Positions 33,549 through 46,657 of a stretch of 64,000 bases of DNA are shown here, one piece after another. Numbering within the stretch: position 1 is the stretch's first letter; each line of letters starts with the position of its first letter. This DNA comes from Phalacrocorax aristotelis. Taxonomy: Eukaryota > Chordata > Aves > Suliformes > Phalacrocoracidae. The stretch is from NCBI RefSeq assembly GCF_949628215.1, contig NW_027441261.1:1-64000 (forward strand), read 5' to 3'. Below the pieces are notes generated by a model, which ran no database searches, was not told the DNA's origin, and saw nothing but the letters and a program-made list of their open reading frames with translations. Position numbers and translations under genes: made by a program.

Positions 33549-35229
33549 CGCGCTTGTCCCGGTTTGGCAGGGAACGGACCGTCCGTCGCCTGGCTCCTGG
33601 AGCGACGGGCTGCTGGGCAGAGGGGGAGGCCACCAAAGGTGAGGAGCAGGGCACAGGACAGTAGGAGGAGAGAAGAGCAGCATCCGGCTGGACGGGGGCG
33701 GGGGGGGCGTGTGTGCGTGTAGTGAGAAGGCACGAGGCAGGGAACAGGATGGCCAGAGGAGGACAGGGAGCCTGACGGAGGTGGAGATAAAAGCAGCAGA
33801 GAGAGGGGAAGAGCAGGACACAGACCAACAAAGAAGGATGAGGAGCAGGCTGGAGACGCACAAAGAACCTGGGGCAGGCAGCACGACAGCGAGGGAGGAA
33901 AGAAGAACAGGGGCAGGAAGCTGGACCGAGCGAGATGGAGACAGACAAGATAAGCGACAAGAACAGGGCAGAAAGGGAAGAATGAAGCCACGGGGACAGG
34001 GAGCCGAGACGGCCAGCGACGGAGGGAAGGGGCCGGGGAGGGAACACCACAAAACAAACCATGGGGCTACGTGGTACAGAGCATGAGAAGGCAGAGAATT
34101 AACAATTAGGGACAGGGAGCCAGAAAAACAACAAAAAAAACACCAAAACAAAGGGAGATGGAGAGCAAAAGGAATCGCAATGCGTACAGAGAGAAGAGAG
34201 AAACAATTCTAAAAGAGGGTCACGGGGAAGCCAGAGACAGCAAGATGGAGAAAGGACAGAAGCTACAGGCTACAGGGCAGAGAGGGAAGAATTAATGAAT
34301 AGACGCAGAGAGCTGGGCAGAAAGAGGTGGAGAAAGGCTGAAGATCACACGGCCAACAGGGAAGAGAGAAGAGAGGGAGGAATTTTAAAAACAGGGGCAA
34401 GAAGCCAGAGAGAGGGAGAGAGAGGCAACAATAAATGGGGACAAGCCACAGGGCAGCGAGGAGGGAATCGATGAATAAGAACAGCAGACCAAAGAGAACA
34501 CAATGTAGAATGGAAAAAAGGAACAGCGGCCTACAGGGAAGGAGGAATTAAAGATCAGGCACTGGGAGGCAGACAGAGACACATGAAGAAACAAGTGGGG
34601 AAAAAAAAAAAAACAAACAACAACGGCAACGGGCTACAAAGACAGACAGAGAGGGAAGAAATAAAACGTCGCAGCAAGGAGCTGGACAGAGAGAGATGAG
34701 GACAAACAAATAGCACGGGTCTACGTGACAGAGAACGTGGAATTAGAACACAGAGAGAGGGAGCCGGACAGAGAGAGAGGCCGAGAGAAAAACCTAGACG
34801 GGCTACAGCGGGCAGAGGCAGGGATTAAAACCTAGGGACAGGGAGCTGGACAGAGAGAGACGGAGGTCACAGGGAACAGCGGTGGCTGCAGGAAGAACAG
34901 GAATTCACAAATTGGGAAAGGGAGCTCGACGGAGAAGAACTCAGAAAGGCAAGAACAGTAGCAGGGTGCAGAGCAGAGCAGACGAATGAAAAAGCGCGGG
35001 GGGAGCGTTGAGGCAGACAGAGAGAGATTAAGAAAAAAGTCACGGGCTACGTGGCAAAGCAGGAGGAATTCAGAAACGGGGATGGCAACCAAGGGAGAGT
35101 GAGCTGGTGAAGGACAACGGGCATTCCAAGTGAGGGACGGGGAGCTGGGAAAAGCGAGGCAGAGAAAAACAGAATCACAGAGAGAATCACACAAAGCCAA
35201 AAAAGAAGAAACTGAACAACAGGAACAGG

Positions 35230-35757
35230 TGTAACCAAAGCGATGAAATCAGCCAACCAGAGACGGTGTTCCATTACGGGAACATGGAGCGTACCAATCA
35301 GCGCACCTGTCGATCTGCATTTTAGTCCCTAGGCGATCGTTAACGTCAGCAGAACAACAGACAACGTGCTTCTGTCAGAAAAGGACGACAAAACGCGGTT
35401 TCGTGGAGCGGACTGAGAGAACTAGCCAAGACTGCCAAGATTAACAGCCAAGAAGGTAAAAGGCAATTCTGGCAGGGGGAGATCGCGACCACCGACTCAC
35501 GGACCACCACCGAGCCTGCGCAGCGATTTACATACGGAACGAGCAAGTTTGTACCGATCAGCAGACAGGACAATAATGAATACGTATGAATACGTAAAAT
35601 TTTGATCTACAAATTGAACGGGAAAGGTGCGTGAGGTACGCACGCCAGGAGGAGCGATCCCCCGTGCATCCGGCGCCGTGAATAAAGAATGCCTGCTCTT
35701 TAATACTAAATTGGTCTTGAGGAGTTGTTTCCGATTTTACCGCGTTTTTCGGTAACA
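35230..35757 (+). mobile_element. ERVK-like solo LTR, unit 7
   Basis: Second haplotype with CCCCCGTGC restored. Confidence 0.75.
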
Positions 35758-36308
35758 CAGGGAGTCAGACCGAGAGAGCCAGAGAAAGACAAAAATACCG
35801 ACAGGCTACAGGACAGAGCAGGAGGAGTAAAAAAATAAAAACGGAGCCAGAGCCAGGCAGAGAGAGGCGGAGAAAGAACAAGTAGCCACAGGCTACAGGA
35901 CAGAGAGAGGGAGGACTGAAAAGACGGGGAGGCAGGGAGCCACTCAGAGCGAGACGGAGAAAGAAGGTGCGGGGGGGGGCGCAAAAAAAAAATAATTTTG
36001 CAGCAGGTAAGGAAAGAGAGGGGGCCGGGGGAGAGACAGGGAGGGCCCAGGACGTACAAGAGAGGCAACGGGGCCCCACTGGCCCAGGACTCACCGCGAC
36101 TCTCGCTCTCAGCGCTGCTGGCACAATTTAGCCGTTCACATGCTTCTTTCCCCTCCTCTCCTCCCTGCCTCTTCTGCAGCTCCAGACTCTAGGCCGACCT
36201 CCACCTGAAGAGAACACGGGGGTGTCTTACAGCTCTTACGAGATGAGGCTTCCTCGGCACGTAGCCTAGCTCGCTCGTGCACTACACGCCCGTACCGAAC
36301 TGCGGGTT

Positions 36309-38165
36309 ACGCGTACAGACCCTGCGGTGCACGTTGGTGGCCTGGCCCGCTGCGAGCTATGAAGGGGGATCCTTCCTCCCTCACCTGCAGGGACAGGCTC
36401 TCTCTTGCCTGCAGCAGGAAAGCAGCTGGCAGCCAGAGCGCCTTCAGTTTCTTCTGCTTTACCTTTCGTTGGCGTCTCCAGCTTCAGCCGAGGCAGCTCC
36501 TCTCCACAGCCGGGAAGGGCTTTGTCTATCCCTTTTCGGCCCTGCGCTGCAAGGACGGCGAGGCCGGGCAGAGAGAAGCCACGCGAGCCTGAGACGGCCG
36601 CAGTCAACGGCATCCCCGGGGGAAGGACAGACAACCACGTCCTCAGCACGGTCTCTGGGAGAGGGAAAGAAGAAACAGCGACCGTCATTACCGTCGATCG
36701 ACCCTGGCCAAAGCCTCTCCTTGCGCAGGGGCTTCTGGACACAGCGCCCCTTCCCCGCGCTACTGCTAAGGGCCCCTGCGCCGAGGGGGAATCCAGTGCG
36801 CTTGAGGGCCGGCTCGCTGCCTTCACGACAGGGCCTGGGGGCGGCCAAGGGCTACGCGGCACGCTGCAGGGGAGGTGCCGGGGCTGGGGGCAGGCGCACG
36901 GGGCAAGGGGGGGGCAAGGGGAGGCTGAGCGGGAGCTCCGGCGAGCCGGGGAGGCGGCCATCATCTGCGCCCTGGGCACGGGGAAAAGGTCACCGTCCTC
37001 CTCCTTTCCCTCTTCCCTTCTGTCAGCTCCCGGGGAACTCACCGCTTCTCGGGGAGCGGCCGCACCCGCAAGCCCCCAGAAATCAACACGAATCCAACCC
37101 CAAATACACCGCGCGTACCGTACGCGGCACGGCCGCCCGGCACCCGAGCGCCGGAAGACCGCGCCTCCCGCCACGCCCCGGCGAACCACGTGACAGCGCC
37201 GGCAGCCACTGCGCCTGGACTACACCTCCCGGCATGCTCTGCGCCACAACACGGCCGCCCGGCAGCCGCGCGCCGCAAGGACTACACCTCCCGGCATGCT
37301 CTGCGCCACAACACGGCCGCCCGGCAGCCGCGCGCCGCAAGGACTACACCTCCCGGCATGCTCTGCGGCACAACACGGCCGCACCGCAGCCGCGCGCCAC
37401 AAGGACTGCAGCTCCCGGCATGCTCTGCGACACAACACGGCGCCCGGCCAGCCCACAGCCGCACCACCACAGCTCCCGGCATGCTCTGCGACACAACACG
37501 GCCGCACGGCCAGCCCACAGCCACACCACCACAGCTCCCGGAATGCCGCGAGCCCGCCCTCCCGCTCTCTGACCCTGCGGGGCACCGTCCCTCCCGCCGA
37601 TGCACGCGGAACCCCCACCGAGCCCTCACCACAGCCTCGCTCTCCCCACAGCTCCGCTCCGACCCGGCGCTGCCCCGCCGCAGCCCGCCTCGGGGCTTTA
37701 CCCGGGACCCAGCGGCCCACCCCCCAGCCCCCGCTCACCTTCTCCCTCGCTACAGTCGCAGCCCGCTGACGCTCGGCCACAGCTCCGCTCCGCTCCGCCC
37801 TCGGCTCACACTGGCCCCCCGGAGCACGGCACCACCCCTTTTCCAGGGAGGAGCCGGCACCATCAGCCCCACTGCCCGCACCTGGGGCTCCTCCAGCCCC
37901 CGCGCGCAGCTGAGGCACAGCAGCAACGGGGGGCCCCCTCCCCTCACCCCCACAGTGCACCACCTCCTCCCCTGGGCTCCATCACAGCCCCTTGCCCCAC
38001 GCAAAGGCAGCGCAAACGCAGCCCTGAGGGCAAAGGAGAGGGCAGGTGTTTGTGCAGGCGCACACGCGTAACAAGTCCCAGGAGCCATTCGTGGCTCAGG
38101 GTCCCCAACGCTCCCACTGCCCCAAGGCCACCTCGGCCGCCGTTGCCGCAGCCGCACGGAGCTGG
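36309..38165. promoter_or_regulatory. CpG-island block of L unit 7 (1857 bp)
   Basis: Carries the 18 bp segment and six 62 bp repeats with a 1 bp deletion between copies 4 and 5. Minus-strand donor ends at 37043. Confidence 0.7.
37217..37551 (+). repeat. 62 bp ZNF143-motif minisatellite, unit 7 (six copies)
   Basis: Motifs at 37219, 37281, 37343, 37405, 37466 and 37528; the 61 bp step comes from a 1 bp deletion in the spacer. Confidence 0.8.
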
Positions 38166-38723
38166 TGTTGGCTGCGATAGTGCTCATTTTCTCCAGAGTA
38201 GCTAGGAAGGGATAAGTTTTGGATTTATGCTCAAAACACCGTTAATAATGTAGAGATGTTTTGGTTCTTGCTGAGCACTGCTTCCACAGTCAGGGCCTCT
38301 TCTGGTTCTCTCAGTGCCCCACCAGCAAGTAGGCTGGGAGAGGACACAGCTGGGAAAGCTTTCCCAGCTAACTGACCAAAGGGATATTCCATACCATTTG
38401 ACATCATGCTCAGCACACGCAGCTGGGGGAAGAAGGGGGAGTCCTTGGGGGCTACGGCATTTCTCTTCCTAACTAACCGTTACACATGACAGAGCCCTGC
38501 TTTCCCAGAAACAGCTCAACACCTGCCCGCCGAAAAGGAGGAGCGAATTAATTCCTTGCTTTGCTTCCACGCACAGCTTTTGCTTTACCTATTAAACCGT
38601 CTTGATCTCAACCCATGATTTTTCTCACTTTTACCCTTCCAGCTCTCTCCCCCAGCCCACTGAGGGTGGAGCGAGCAAGCAGCTCCCTGGTGCAGAGTTG
38701 CCAGCTGAGGCTAAGCCACGGCA
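38166..38723 (+). mobile_element. Full-length ERVL LTR at unit 7/8 border
   Basis: 558 bp; palindrome at 38348-38369. Confidence 0.8.
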
Positions 38724-40403
38724 CGCGCTTGTCCCGGTTTGGCAGGGAACGGACCGTCCGTCGCCTGGCTCCTGGAGCGACGGGCTGCTGAGCAGAGGGG
38801 GAGGCCACCAAAGGTGAGGAGCAGGGCACAGGACAGTAGGAGGAGAGAAGAGCAGCATCCGGCTGGACGGGGGCGGGGGGGCGTGTGTGCATGTAGTGAG
38901 AAGGCACGAGGCAGGGAACAGGACGGCCAGAGGAGGACAGGGAGCCTGACGGAGGTGGAGATAAAAGCAGCAGAGAGAGGGGAAGAGCAGGACACAGACC
39001 AACAAAGAAGGATGAGGAGCAGGCTGGAGACGCACAAAGAACCTGGGGCAGGCAGCACGACAGCGAGGGAGGAAAGAAGAACAGGGGCAGGAAGCTGGAC
39101 CGAGCGAGATGGAGACAGACAAGATAAGCGACAAGAACAGGGCAGAAAGGGAAGAATGAAGCCACGGGGACAGGGAGCCGAGACAGCCAACGACGGAGGG
39201 AAGGGGCCGGGGAGGGAACACCACAAAACAAACCATGGGGCTACGTGGTACAGAGCATGAGAAGGCAGAGAATTAACAATTAGGGACAGGGAGCCAGAAA
39301 AACAACAAAAAAAACACCAAAACAAAGGGAGATGGAGAGCAAAAGGAATCGCAATGCGTACAGAGAGAAGAGAGAAACAATTCTAAAAGAGGGTCACGGG
39401 GAAGCCAGAGACAGCAAGATGGAGAAAGGACAGAAGCTACAGGCTACAGGGCAGAGAGGGAAGAATTAATGAATAGACGCAGAGAGCTGGGCAGAAAGAG
39501 GTGGAGAAAGGCTGAAGATCACACGGCCAACAGGGAAGAGAGAAGAGAGGGAGGAATTTTAAAAACAGGGGCAAGAAGCCAGAGAGAGGGAGAGAGAGGC
39601 AACAATAAATGGGGACAAGCCACAGGGCAGCGAGGAGGGAATCGATGAATAAGAACAGCAGACCAAAGAGAACACAATGTAGAATGGAAAAAAGGAACAG
39701 CGGCCTACAGGGAAGGAGGAATTAAAGATCAGGCACTGGGAGGCAGACAGAGACACATGAAGAAACAAGTGGGGAAAAAAAAAAAAAAAACCAACAACGG
39801 CAACGGGCTACAAAGACAGACAGAGAGGGAAGAAATAAAACATCGCAGCAAGGAGCTGGACAGAGAGAGATGAGGACAAACAAATAGCACGGGTCTACGT
39901 GACAGAGAACGTGGACTTAGAACACAGAGAGAGGGAGCCGGACAGAGAGAGAGGCCGAGAGAAAAACCTAGACGGGCTACAGCGGGCAGAGGCAGGGATT
40001 AAAACCTAGGGACAGGGAGCTGGACAGAGAGAGACGGAGGTCACAGGGAACAGCGGTGGCTGCAGGAAGAACAGGAATTCACAAATTGGGAAAGGGAGCT
40101 CGACGGAGAAGAACTCAGAAAGGCAAGAACAGTAGCAGGGTGCAGAGCAGAGCAGACGAATGAAAAAGCGCGGGGGGAGCGTTGAGGCAGACAGAGAGAG
40201 ATTAAGAAAAAAGTCACGGGCTACGTGGCAAAGCAGGAGGAATTCAGAAACGGGGATGGCAACCAAGGGAGAGTGAGCTGGTGAAGGACAACGGGCATTC
40301 CAAGTGAGGGACGGGGAGCTGGGAAAAGCGAGGCAGAGAAAAACAGAATCACAGAGAGAATCACACAAAGCCAAAAAAGAAGAAACTGAACAACAGGAAC
40401 AGG

Positions 40404-40931
40404 TGTAACCAAAGCGATGAAATCAGCCAACCAGAGACGGTGTTCCATTACGGGAACATGGAGCGTACCAATCAGCGCACCTGTCGATCTGCATTTTAGT
40501 CCCTAGGCGATCGTTAACGTCAGCAGAACAACAGACAACGTGCTTCTGTCAGAAAAGGACGACAAAACGCGGTTTCGTGGAGCGGACTGAGAGAACTAGC
40601 CAAGACTGCCAAGATTAACAGCCAAGAAGGTAAAAGGCAATTCTGGCAGGGGGAGATCGCGACCACCGACTCACGGACCACCACCGAGCCTGCGCAGCGA
40701 TTTACATACGGAACGAGCAAGTTTGTACCGATCAGCAGACAGGACAATAATGAATACGTATGAATACGTAAAATTTTGATCTACAAATTGAACGGGAAAG
40801 GTGCGTGAGGTACGCACGCCAGGAGGAGCGATCCCCCGTGCATCCGGCGCCGTGAATAAAGAATGCCTGCTCTTTAATACTAAATTGGTCTTGAGGAGTT
40901 GTTTCCGATTTTACCGCGTTTTTCGGTAACA
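40404..40931 (+). mobile_element. ERVK-like solo LTR, unit 8
   Basis: Second haplotype; no private change noticed. Confidence 0.75.
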
Positions 40932-41482
40932 CAGGGAGTCAGACCGAGAGAGCCAGAGAAAGACAAAAATACCGACAGGCTACAGGACAGAGCAGGAGGA
41001 GTAAAAAAATAAAAACGGAGCCAGAGCCAGGCAGAGAGAGGCGGAGAAAGAACAAGTAGCCACAGGCTACAGGACAGAGAGAGGGAGGACTGAAAAGACG
41101 GGGAGGCAGGGAGCCACTCAGAGCGAGACGGAGAAAGAAGGTGCGGGGGGGGGCGCAAAAAAAAAATAATTTTGCAGCAGGTAAGGAAAGAGAGGGGGCC
41201 GGGGGAGAGACAGGGAGGGCCCAGGACGTACAAGAGAGGCAACGGGGCCCCACTGGCCCAGGACTCACCGCGACTCTCGCTCTCAGCGCTGCTGGCACAA
41301 TTTAGCCGTTCACATGCTTCTTTCCCCTCCTCTCCTCCCTGCCTCTTCTGCAGCTCCAGACTCTAGGCCGACCTCCACCTGAAGAGAACACGGGGGTGTC
41401 TTACAGCTCTTACGAGATGAGGCTTCCTAGGCACGTAGCCTAGCTCGCTCGTGCACTACACGCCCGTACCGAACTGCGGGTT

Positions 41483-43340
41483 ACGCGTACAGACCCTGCG
41501 GTGCACGTTGGTGGCCTGGCCCGCTGCGAGCTATGAAGGGGGATCCTTCCTCCCTCACCTGCAGGGACAGGCTCTCTCTTGCCTGCAGCAGGAAAGCAGC
41601 TGGCAGCCAGAGCGCCTTCCGTTTCTTCTGCTTTACCTTTCGTTGGCGTCTCCAGCTTCAGCCGAGGCAGCTCCTCTCCACAGCCGGGAAGGGCTTTGTC
41701 TATCCCTTTTCGGCCCTGCGCTGCAAGGACGGCGAGGCCGGGCAGAGAGAAGCCACGCGAGCCTGAGACGGCCGCAGTCAACGGCATCCCCGGGGGAAGG
41801 ACAGACAACCACGTCCTCAGCACGGTCTCTGGGAGAGGGAAAGAAGAAACAGCGACCGTCATTACCGTCGATCGACCCTGGCCAAAGCCTCTCCTTGCGC
41901 AGGGGCTTCTGGACACAGTGCCCCTTCCCCGCGCTACTGCTAAGGGCCCCTGCGCCGAGGGGGAATCCAGTGCGCTTGAGGGCCGGCTCGCTGCCTTCAC
42001 GACAGGGCCTGGGGGCGGCCAAGGGCTACGCGGCACGCTGCAGGGGAGGTGCCGGGGCTGGGGGCAGGCGCACGGGGCAAGGGGGGGGCAAGGGGAGGCT
42101 GAGCGGGAGCTCCGGCGAGCCGGGGAGGCGGCCATCATCTGCGCCCTGGGCACGGGGAAAAGGTCACCGTCCTCCTCCTTTCCCTCTTCCCTTCTGTCAG
42201 CTCCCGGGGAACTCACCGCTTCTCGGGGAGCGGCCGCACCCGCAAGCCCCCAGAAATCAACACGAATCCAACCCCAAATACACCGCGCGTACCGTACGCG
42301 GCACGGCCGCCCGGCACCCGAGCGCCGGAAGACCGCGCCTCCCGCCACGCCCCGGCGAACCACGTGACAGCGCCGGCAGCCACTGCGCCTGGACTACACC
42401 TCCCGGCATGCTCTGCGCCACAACACGGCCGCCCGGCAGCCGCGCGCCGCAAGGACTACACCTCCCGGCATGCTCTGCGCCACAACACGGCCGCCCGGCA
42501 GCCGCGCGCCGCAAGGACTACACCTCCCGGCATGCTCTGCGGCACAACACGGCCGCACCGCAGCCGCGCGCCACAAGGACTGCAGCTCCCGGCATGCTCT
42601 GCGACACAACACGGCCGCCCGGCCAGCCCACAGCCGCACCACCACAGCTCCCGGCATGCTCTGCGACACAACACGGCCGCACGGCCAGCCCACAGCCACA
42701 CCACCACAGCTCCCGGAATGCCGCGAGCCCGCCCTCCCGCTCTCTGACCCTGCGGGGCACCGTCCCTCCCGCCGATGCACCCGGAACCCCCACCGAGCCC
42801 TCACCACAGCCTCGCTCTCCCCACAGCTCCGCTCCGACCCGGCGCTGCCCCGCCGCAGCCCGCCTCGGGGCTTTACCCGGGACCCAGCGGCCCACCCCCC
42901 AGCCCCCGCTCACCTTCTCCCTCGCTACAGTCGCAGCCCGCTGACGCTCGGCCACAGCTCCGCTCCGCTCCGCCCTCGGCTCACACTGGCCCCCCGGAGC
43001 ACGGCACCACCCCTTTTCCAGGGAGGAGCCGGCACCATCAGCCCCACTGCCCGCACCTGGGGCTCCTCCAGCCCCCGCGCGCAGCTGAGGCACAGCAGCA
43101 ACGGGGGGCCCCCTCCCCTCACCCCCACAGCGCACCACCTCCTCCCCTGGGCTCCATCACAGCCCCTTGCCCCACGCAAAGGCAGCGCAAACGCAGCCCT
43201 GAGGGCAAAGGAGAGGGCAGGTGTTTGTGCAGGCGCACACGCGTAACAAGTCCCAGGAGCCATTCGTGGCTCAGGGTCCCCAACGCTCCCACTGCCCCAA
43301 GGCCACCTCGGCCGCCGTTGCCGCAGCCGCACGGAGCTGG
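41483..43340. promoter_or_regulatory. CpG-island block of L unit 8 (1858 bp)
   Basis: Full-length form. Private substitutions at about 41620, 41920 and 43131 do not touch the ETS, E-box or 62 bp motifs. Minus-strand donor ends at 42217. Confidence 0.7.
42391..42726 (+). repeat. 62 bp ZNF143-motif minisatellite, unit 8 (six copies)
   Basis: Motifs at 42393, 42455, 42517, 42579, 42641 and 42703. Confidence 0.8.
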
Positions 43341-43898
43341 TGTTGGCTGCGATAGTGCTCATTTTCTCCAGAGTAGCTAGGAAGGGATAAGTTTTGGATT
43401 TATGCTCAAAACACCGTTAATAATGTAGAGATGTTTTGGTTCTTGCTGAGCACTGCTTCCACAGTCAGGGCCTCTTCTGGTTCTCTCAGTGCCCCACCAG
43501 CAAGTAGGCTGGGAGAGGACACAGCTGGGAAAGCTTTCCCAGCTAACTGACCAAAGGGATATTCCATACCATTTGACATCATGCTCAGCACACGCAGCTG
43601 GGGGAAGAAGGGGGAGTCCTTGGGGGCTACGGCATTTCTCTTCCTAACTAACCGTTACACATGACAGAGCCCTGCTTTCCCAGAAACAGCTCAACACCTG
43701 CCCGCCGAAAAGGAGGAGCGAATTAATTCCTTGCTTTGCTTCCACGCACAGCTTTTGCTTTACCTATTACACCGTCTTGATCTCAACCCATGATTTTTCT
43801 CACTTTTACCCTTCCAGCTCTCTCCCCCAGCCCACTGAGGGTGGAGCGAGCAAGCAGCTCCCTGGTGCAGAGTTGCCAGCTGAGGCTAAGCCACGGCA
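43341..43898 (+). mobile_element. Full-length ERVL LTR at unit 8/9 border
   Basis: 558 bp; ATTAAA is changed to ATTACA (around 43766-43771), so this copy probably lacks its poly(A) signal. Confidence 0.8.
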
Positions 43899-45578
43899 CG
43901 CGCTTGTCCCGGTTTGGCAGGGAACGGACCGTCCGTCGCCTGGCTCCTGGAGCGACGGGCTGCTGAGCAGAGGGGGAGGCCACCAAAGGTGAGGAGCAGG
44001 GCACAGGACAGTAGGAGGAGAGAAGAGCAGCATCCGGCTGGACGGGGGCGGGGGGGCGTGTGTGCGTGTAGTGAGAAGGCACGAGGCAGGGAACAGGACG
44101 GCCAGAGGAGGACAGGGAGCCTGACGGAGGTGGAGATAAAAGCAGCAGAGAGAGGGGAAGAGCAGGACACAGACCAACAAAGAAGGATGAGGAGCAGGCT
44201 GGAGACGCACAAAGAACCTGGGGCAGGCAGCACGACAGCGAGGGAGGAAAGAAGAACAGGGGCAGGAAGCTGGACCGAGCGAGATGGAGACAGACAAGAT
44301 AAGCGACAAGAACAGGGCAGAAAGGGAAGAATGAAGCCACGGGGACAGGGAGCCGAGACGGCCAACGACGGAGGGAAGGGGCCGGGGAGGGAACACCACA
44401 AAACAAACCATGGGGCTACGTGGTACAGAGCATGAGAAGGCAGAGAATTAACAATTAGGGACAGGGAGCCAGAAAAACAACAAAAAAAACACCAAAACAA
44501 AGGGAGATGGAGAGCAAAAGGAATCGCAATGCGTACAGAGAGAAGAGAGAAACAATTCTAAAAGAGGGTCACGGGGAAGCCAGAGACAGCAAGATGGAGA
44601 AAGGACAGAAGCTACAGGCTACAGGGCAGAGAGGGAAGAATTAATGAATAGACGCAGAGAGCTGGGCAGAAAGAGGTGGAGAAAGGCTGAAGATCACACG
44701 GCCAACAGGGAAGAGAGAAGAGAGGGAGGAATTTTAAAAACAGGGGCAAGAAGCCAGAGAGAGGGAGAGAGAGGCAACAATAAATGGGGACAAGCCACAG
44801 GGCAGCGAGGAGGGAATCGATGAATAAGAACAGCAGACCAAAGAGAACACAATGTAGAATGGAAAAAAGGAACAGCGGCCTACAGGGAAGGAGGAATTAA
44901 AGATCAGGCACTGGGAGGCAGACAGAGACACATGAAGAAACAAGTGGGAAAAAAAAAAAAAACAAACAACAACGGCAACGGGCTACAAAGACAGACAGAG
45001 AGGGAAGAAATAAAACATCGCAGCAAGGAGCTGGACAGAGAGAGATGAGGACAAACAAATAGCACGGGTCTACGTGACAGAGAACGTGGACTTAGAACAC
45101 AGAGAGAGGGAGCCGGACAGAGAGAGAGGCCGAGAGAAAAACCTAGACGGGCTACAGCGGGCAGAGGCAGGGATTAAAACCTAGGGACAGGGAGCTGGAC
45201 AGAGAGAGACGGAGGTCACAGGGAACAGCGGTGGCTGCAGGAAGAACAGGAATTCACAAATTGGGAAAGGGAGCTCGACGGAGAAGAACTCAGAAAGGCA
45301 AGAACAGTAGCAGGGTGCAGAGCAGAGCAGACGAATGAAAAAGCGCGGGGGGAGCGTTGAGGCAGACAGAGAGAGATTAAGAAAAAAGTCACGGGCTACG
45401 TGGCAAAGCAGGAGGAATTCAGAAACGGGGATGGCAACCAAGGGAGAGTGAGCTGGTGAAGGACAACGGGCATTCCAAGTGAGGGACGGGGAGCTGGGAA
45501 AAGCGAGGCAGAGAAAAACAGAATCACAGAGAGAATCACACAAAGCCAAAAAAGAAGAAACTGAACAACAGGAACAGG

Positions 45579-46106
45579 TGTAACCAAAGCGATGAAATCA
45601 GCCAACCAGAGACGGTGTTCCATTACGGGAACATGGAGCGTACCAATCAGCGCACCTGTCGATCTGCATTTTAGTCCCTAGGCGATCGTTAACGTCAGCA
45701 GAACAACAGACAACGTGCTTCTGTCAGAAAAGGACGACAAAACGCGGTTTCGTGGAGCGGACTGAGAGAACTAGCCAAGACTGCCAAGATTAACAGCCAA
45801 GAAGGTAAAAGGCAATTCTGGCAGGGGGAGATCGCGACCACCGACTCACGGACCACCACCGAGCCTGCGCAGCGATTTACATACGGAACGAGCAAGTTTG
45901 TACCGATCAGCAGACAGGACAATAATGAATACGTATGAATACGTAAAATTTTGATCTACAAATTGAACGGGAAAGGTGCGTGAGGTACGCACGCCAGGAG
46001 GAGCGATCCCCCGTGCATCCGGCGCCGTGAATAAAGAATGCCTGCTCTTTAATACTAAATTGGTCTTGAGGAGTTGTTTCCTATTTTACCGCGTTTTTCG
46101 GTAACA
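45579..46106 (+). mobile_element. ERVK-like solo LTR, unit 9
   Basis: Second haplotype combined with the TTTCCTATTTT variant otherwise seen in unit 3. Confidence 0.75.
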
Positions 46107-46657
46107 CAGGGAGTCAGACCGAGAGAGCCAGAGAAAGACAAAAATACCGACAGGCTACAGGACAGAGCAGGAGGAGTAAAAAAATAAAAACGGAGCCAGA
46201 GCCAGGCAGAGAGAGGCGGAGAAAGAACAAGTAGCCACAGGCTACAGGACAGAGAGAGGGAGGACTGAAAAGACGGGGAGGCAGGGAGCCACTCAGAGCG
46301 AGACGGAGAAAGAAGGTGCGGGGGGGGGCGCAAAAAAAAAATAATTTTGCAGCAGGTAAGGAAAGAGAGGGGGCCGGGGGAGAGACAGGGAGGGCCCAGG
46401 ACGTACAAGAGAGGCAACGGGGCCCCACTGGCCCAGGACTCACCGCGACTCTCGCTCTCAGCGCTGCTGGCACAATTTAGCCGTTCACATGCTTCTTTCC
46501 CCTCCTCTCCTCCCTGCCTCTTCTGCAGCTCCAGACTCTAGGCCGACCTCCACCTGAAGAGAACACGGGGGTGTCTTACAGCTCTTACGAGATGAGGCTT
46601 CCTCGGCACGTAGCCTAGCTCGCTCGTGCACTACACGCCCGTACCGAACTGCGGGTT

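Larger units (their letters stand above)
33254..38428 (+). repeat. Unit 7, L type (5175 bp)
   Basis: Private AAACGTCGC (34667) and GTGGGG before the A-run. First L unit with the 18 bp segment GGGAATCCAGTGCGCTTG. Its 62 bp array has a 1 bp deletion between copies 4 and 5 (ACACGGCGCC). It shares GATGCACGCGG with unit 9. Confidence 0.92.
38429..43603 (+). repeat. Unit 8, L type (5175 bp)
   Basis: From this unit on the linker G-run is one base shorter and the linker carries GCTGAGCAG. Private: GTGCATGTAG, CGCCTTCCGTTTC and ACACAGTGCC in the CpG block. It has the GATGCACCCGG form, unlike its L neighbours 7 and 9. Confidence 0.92.
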
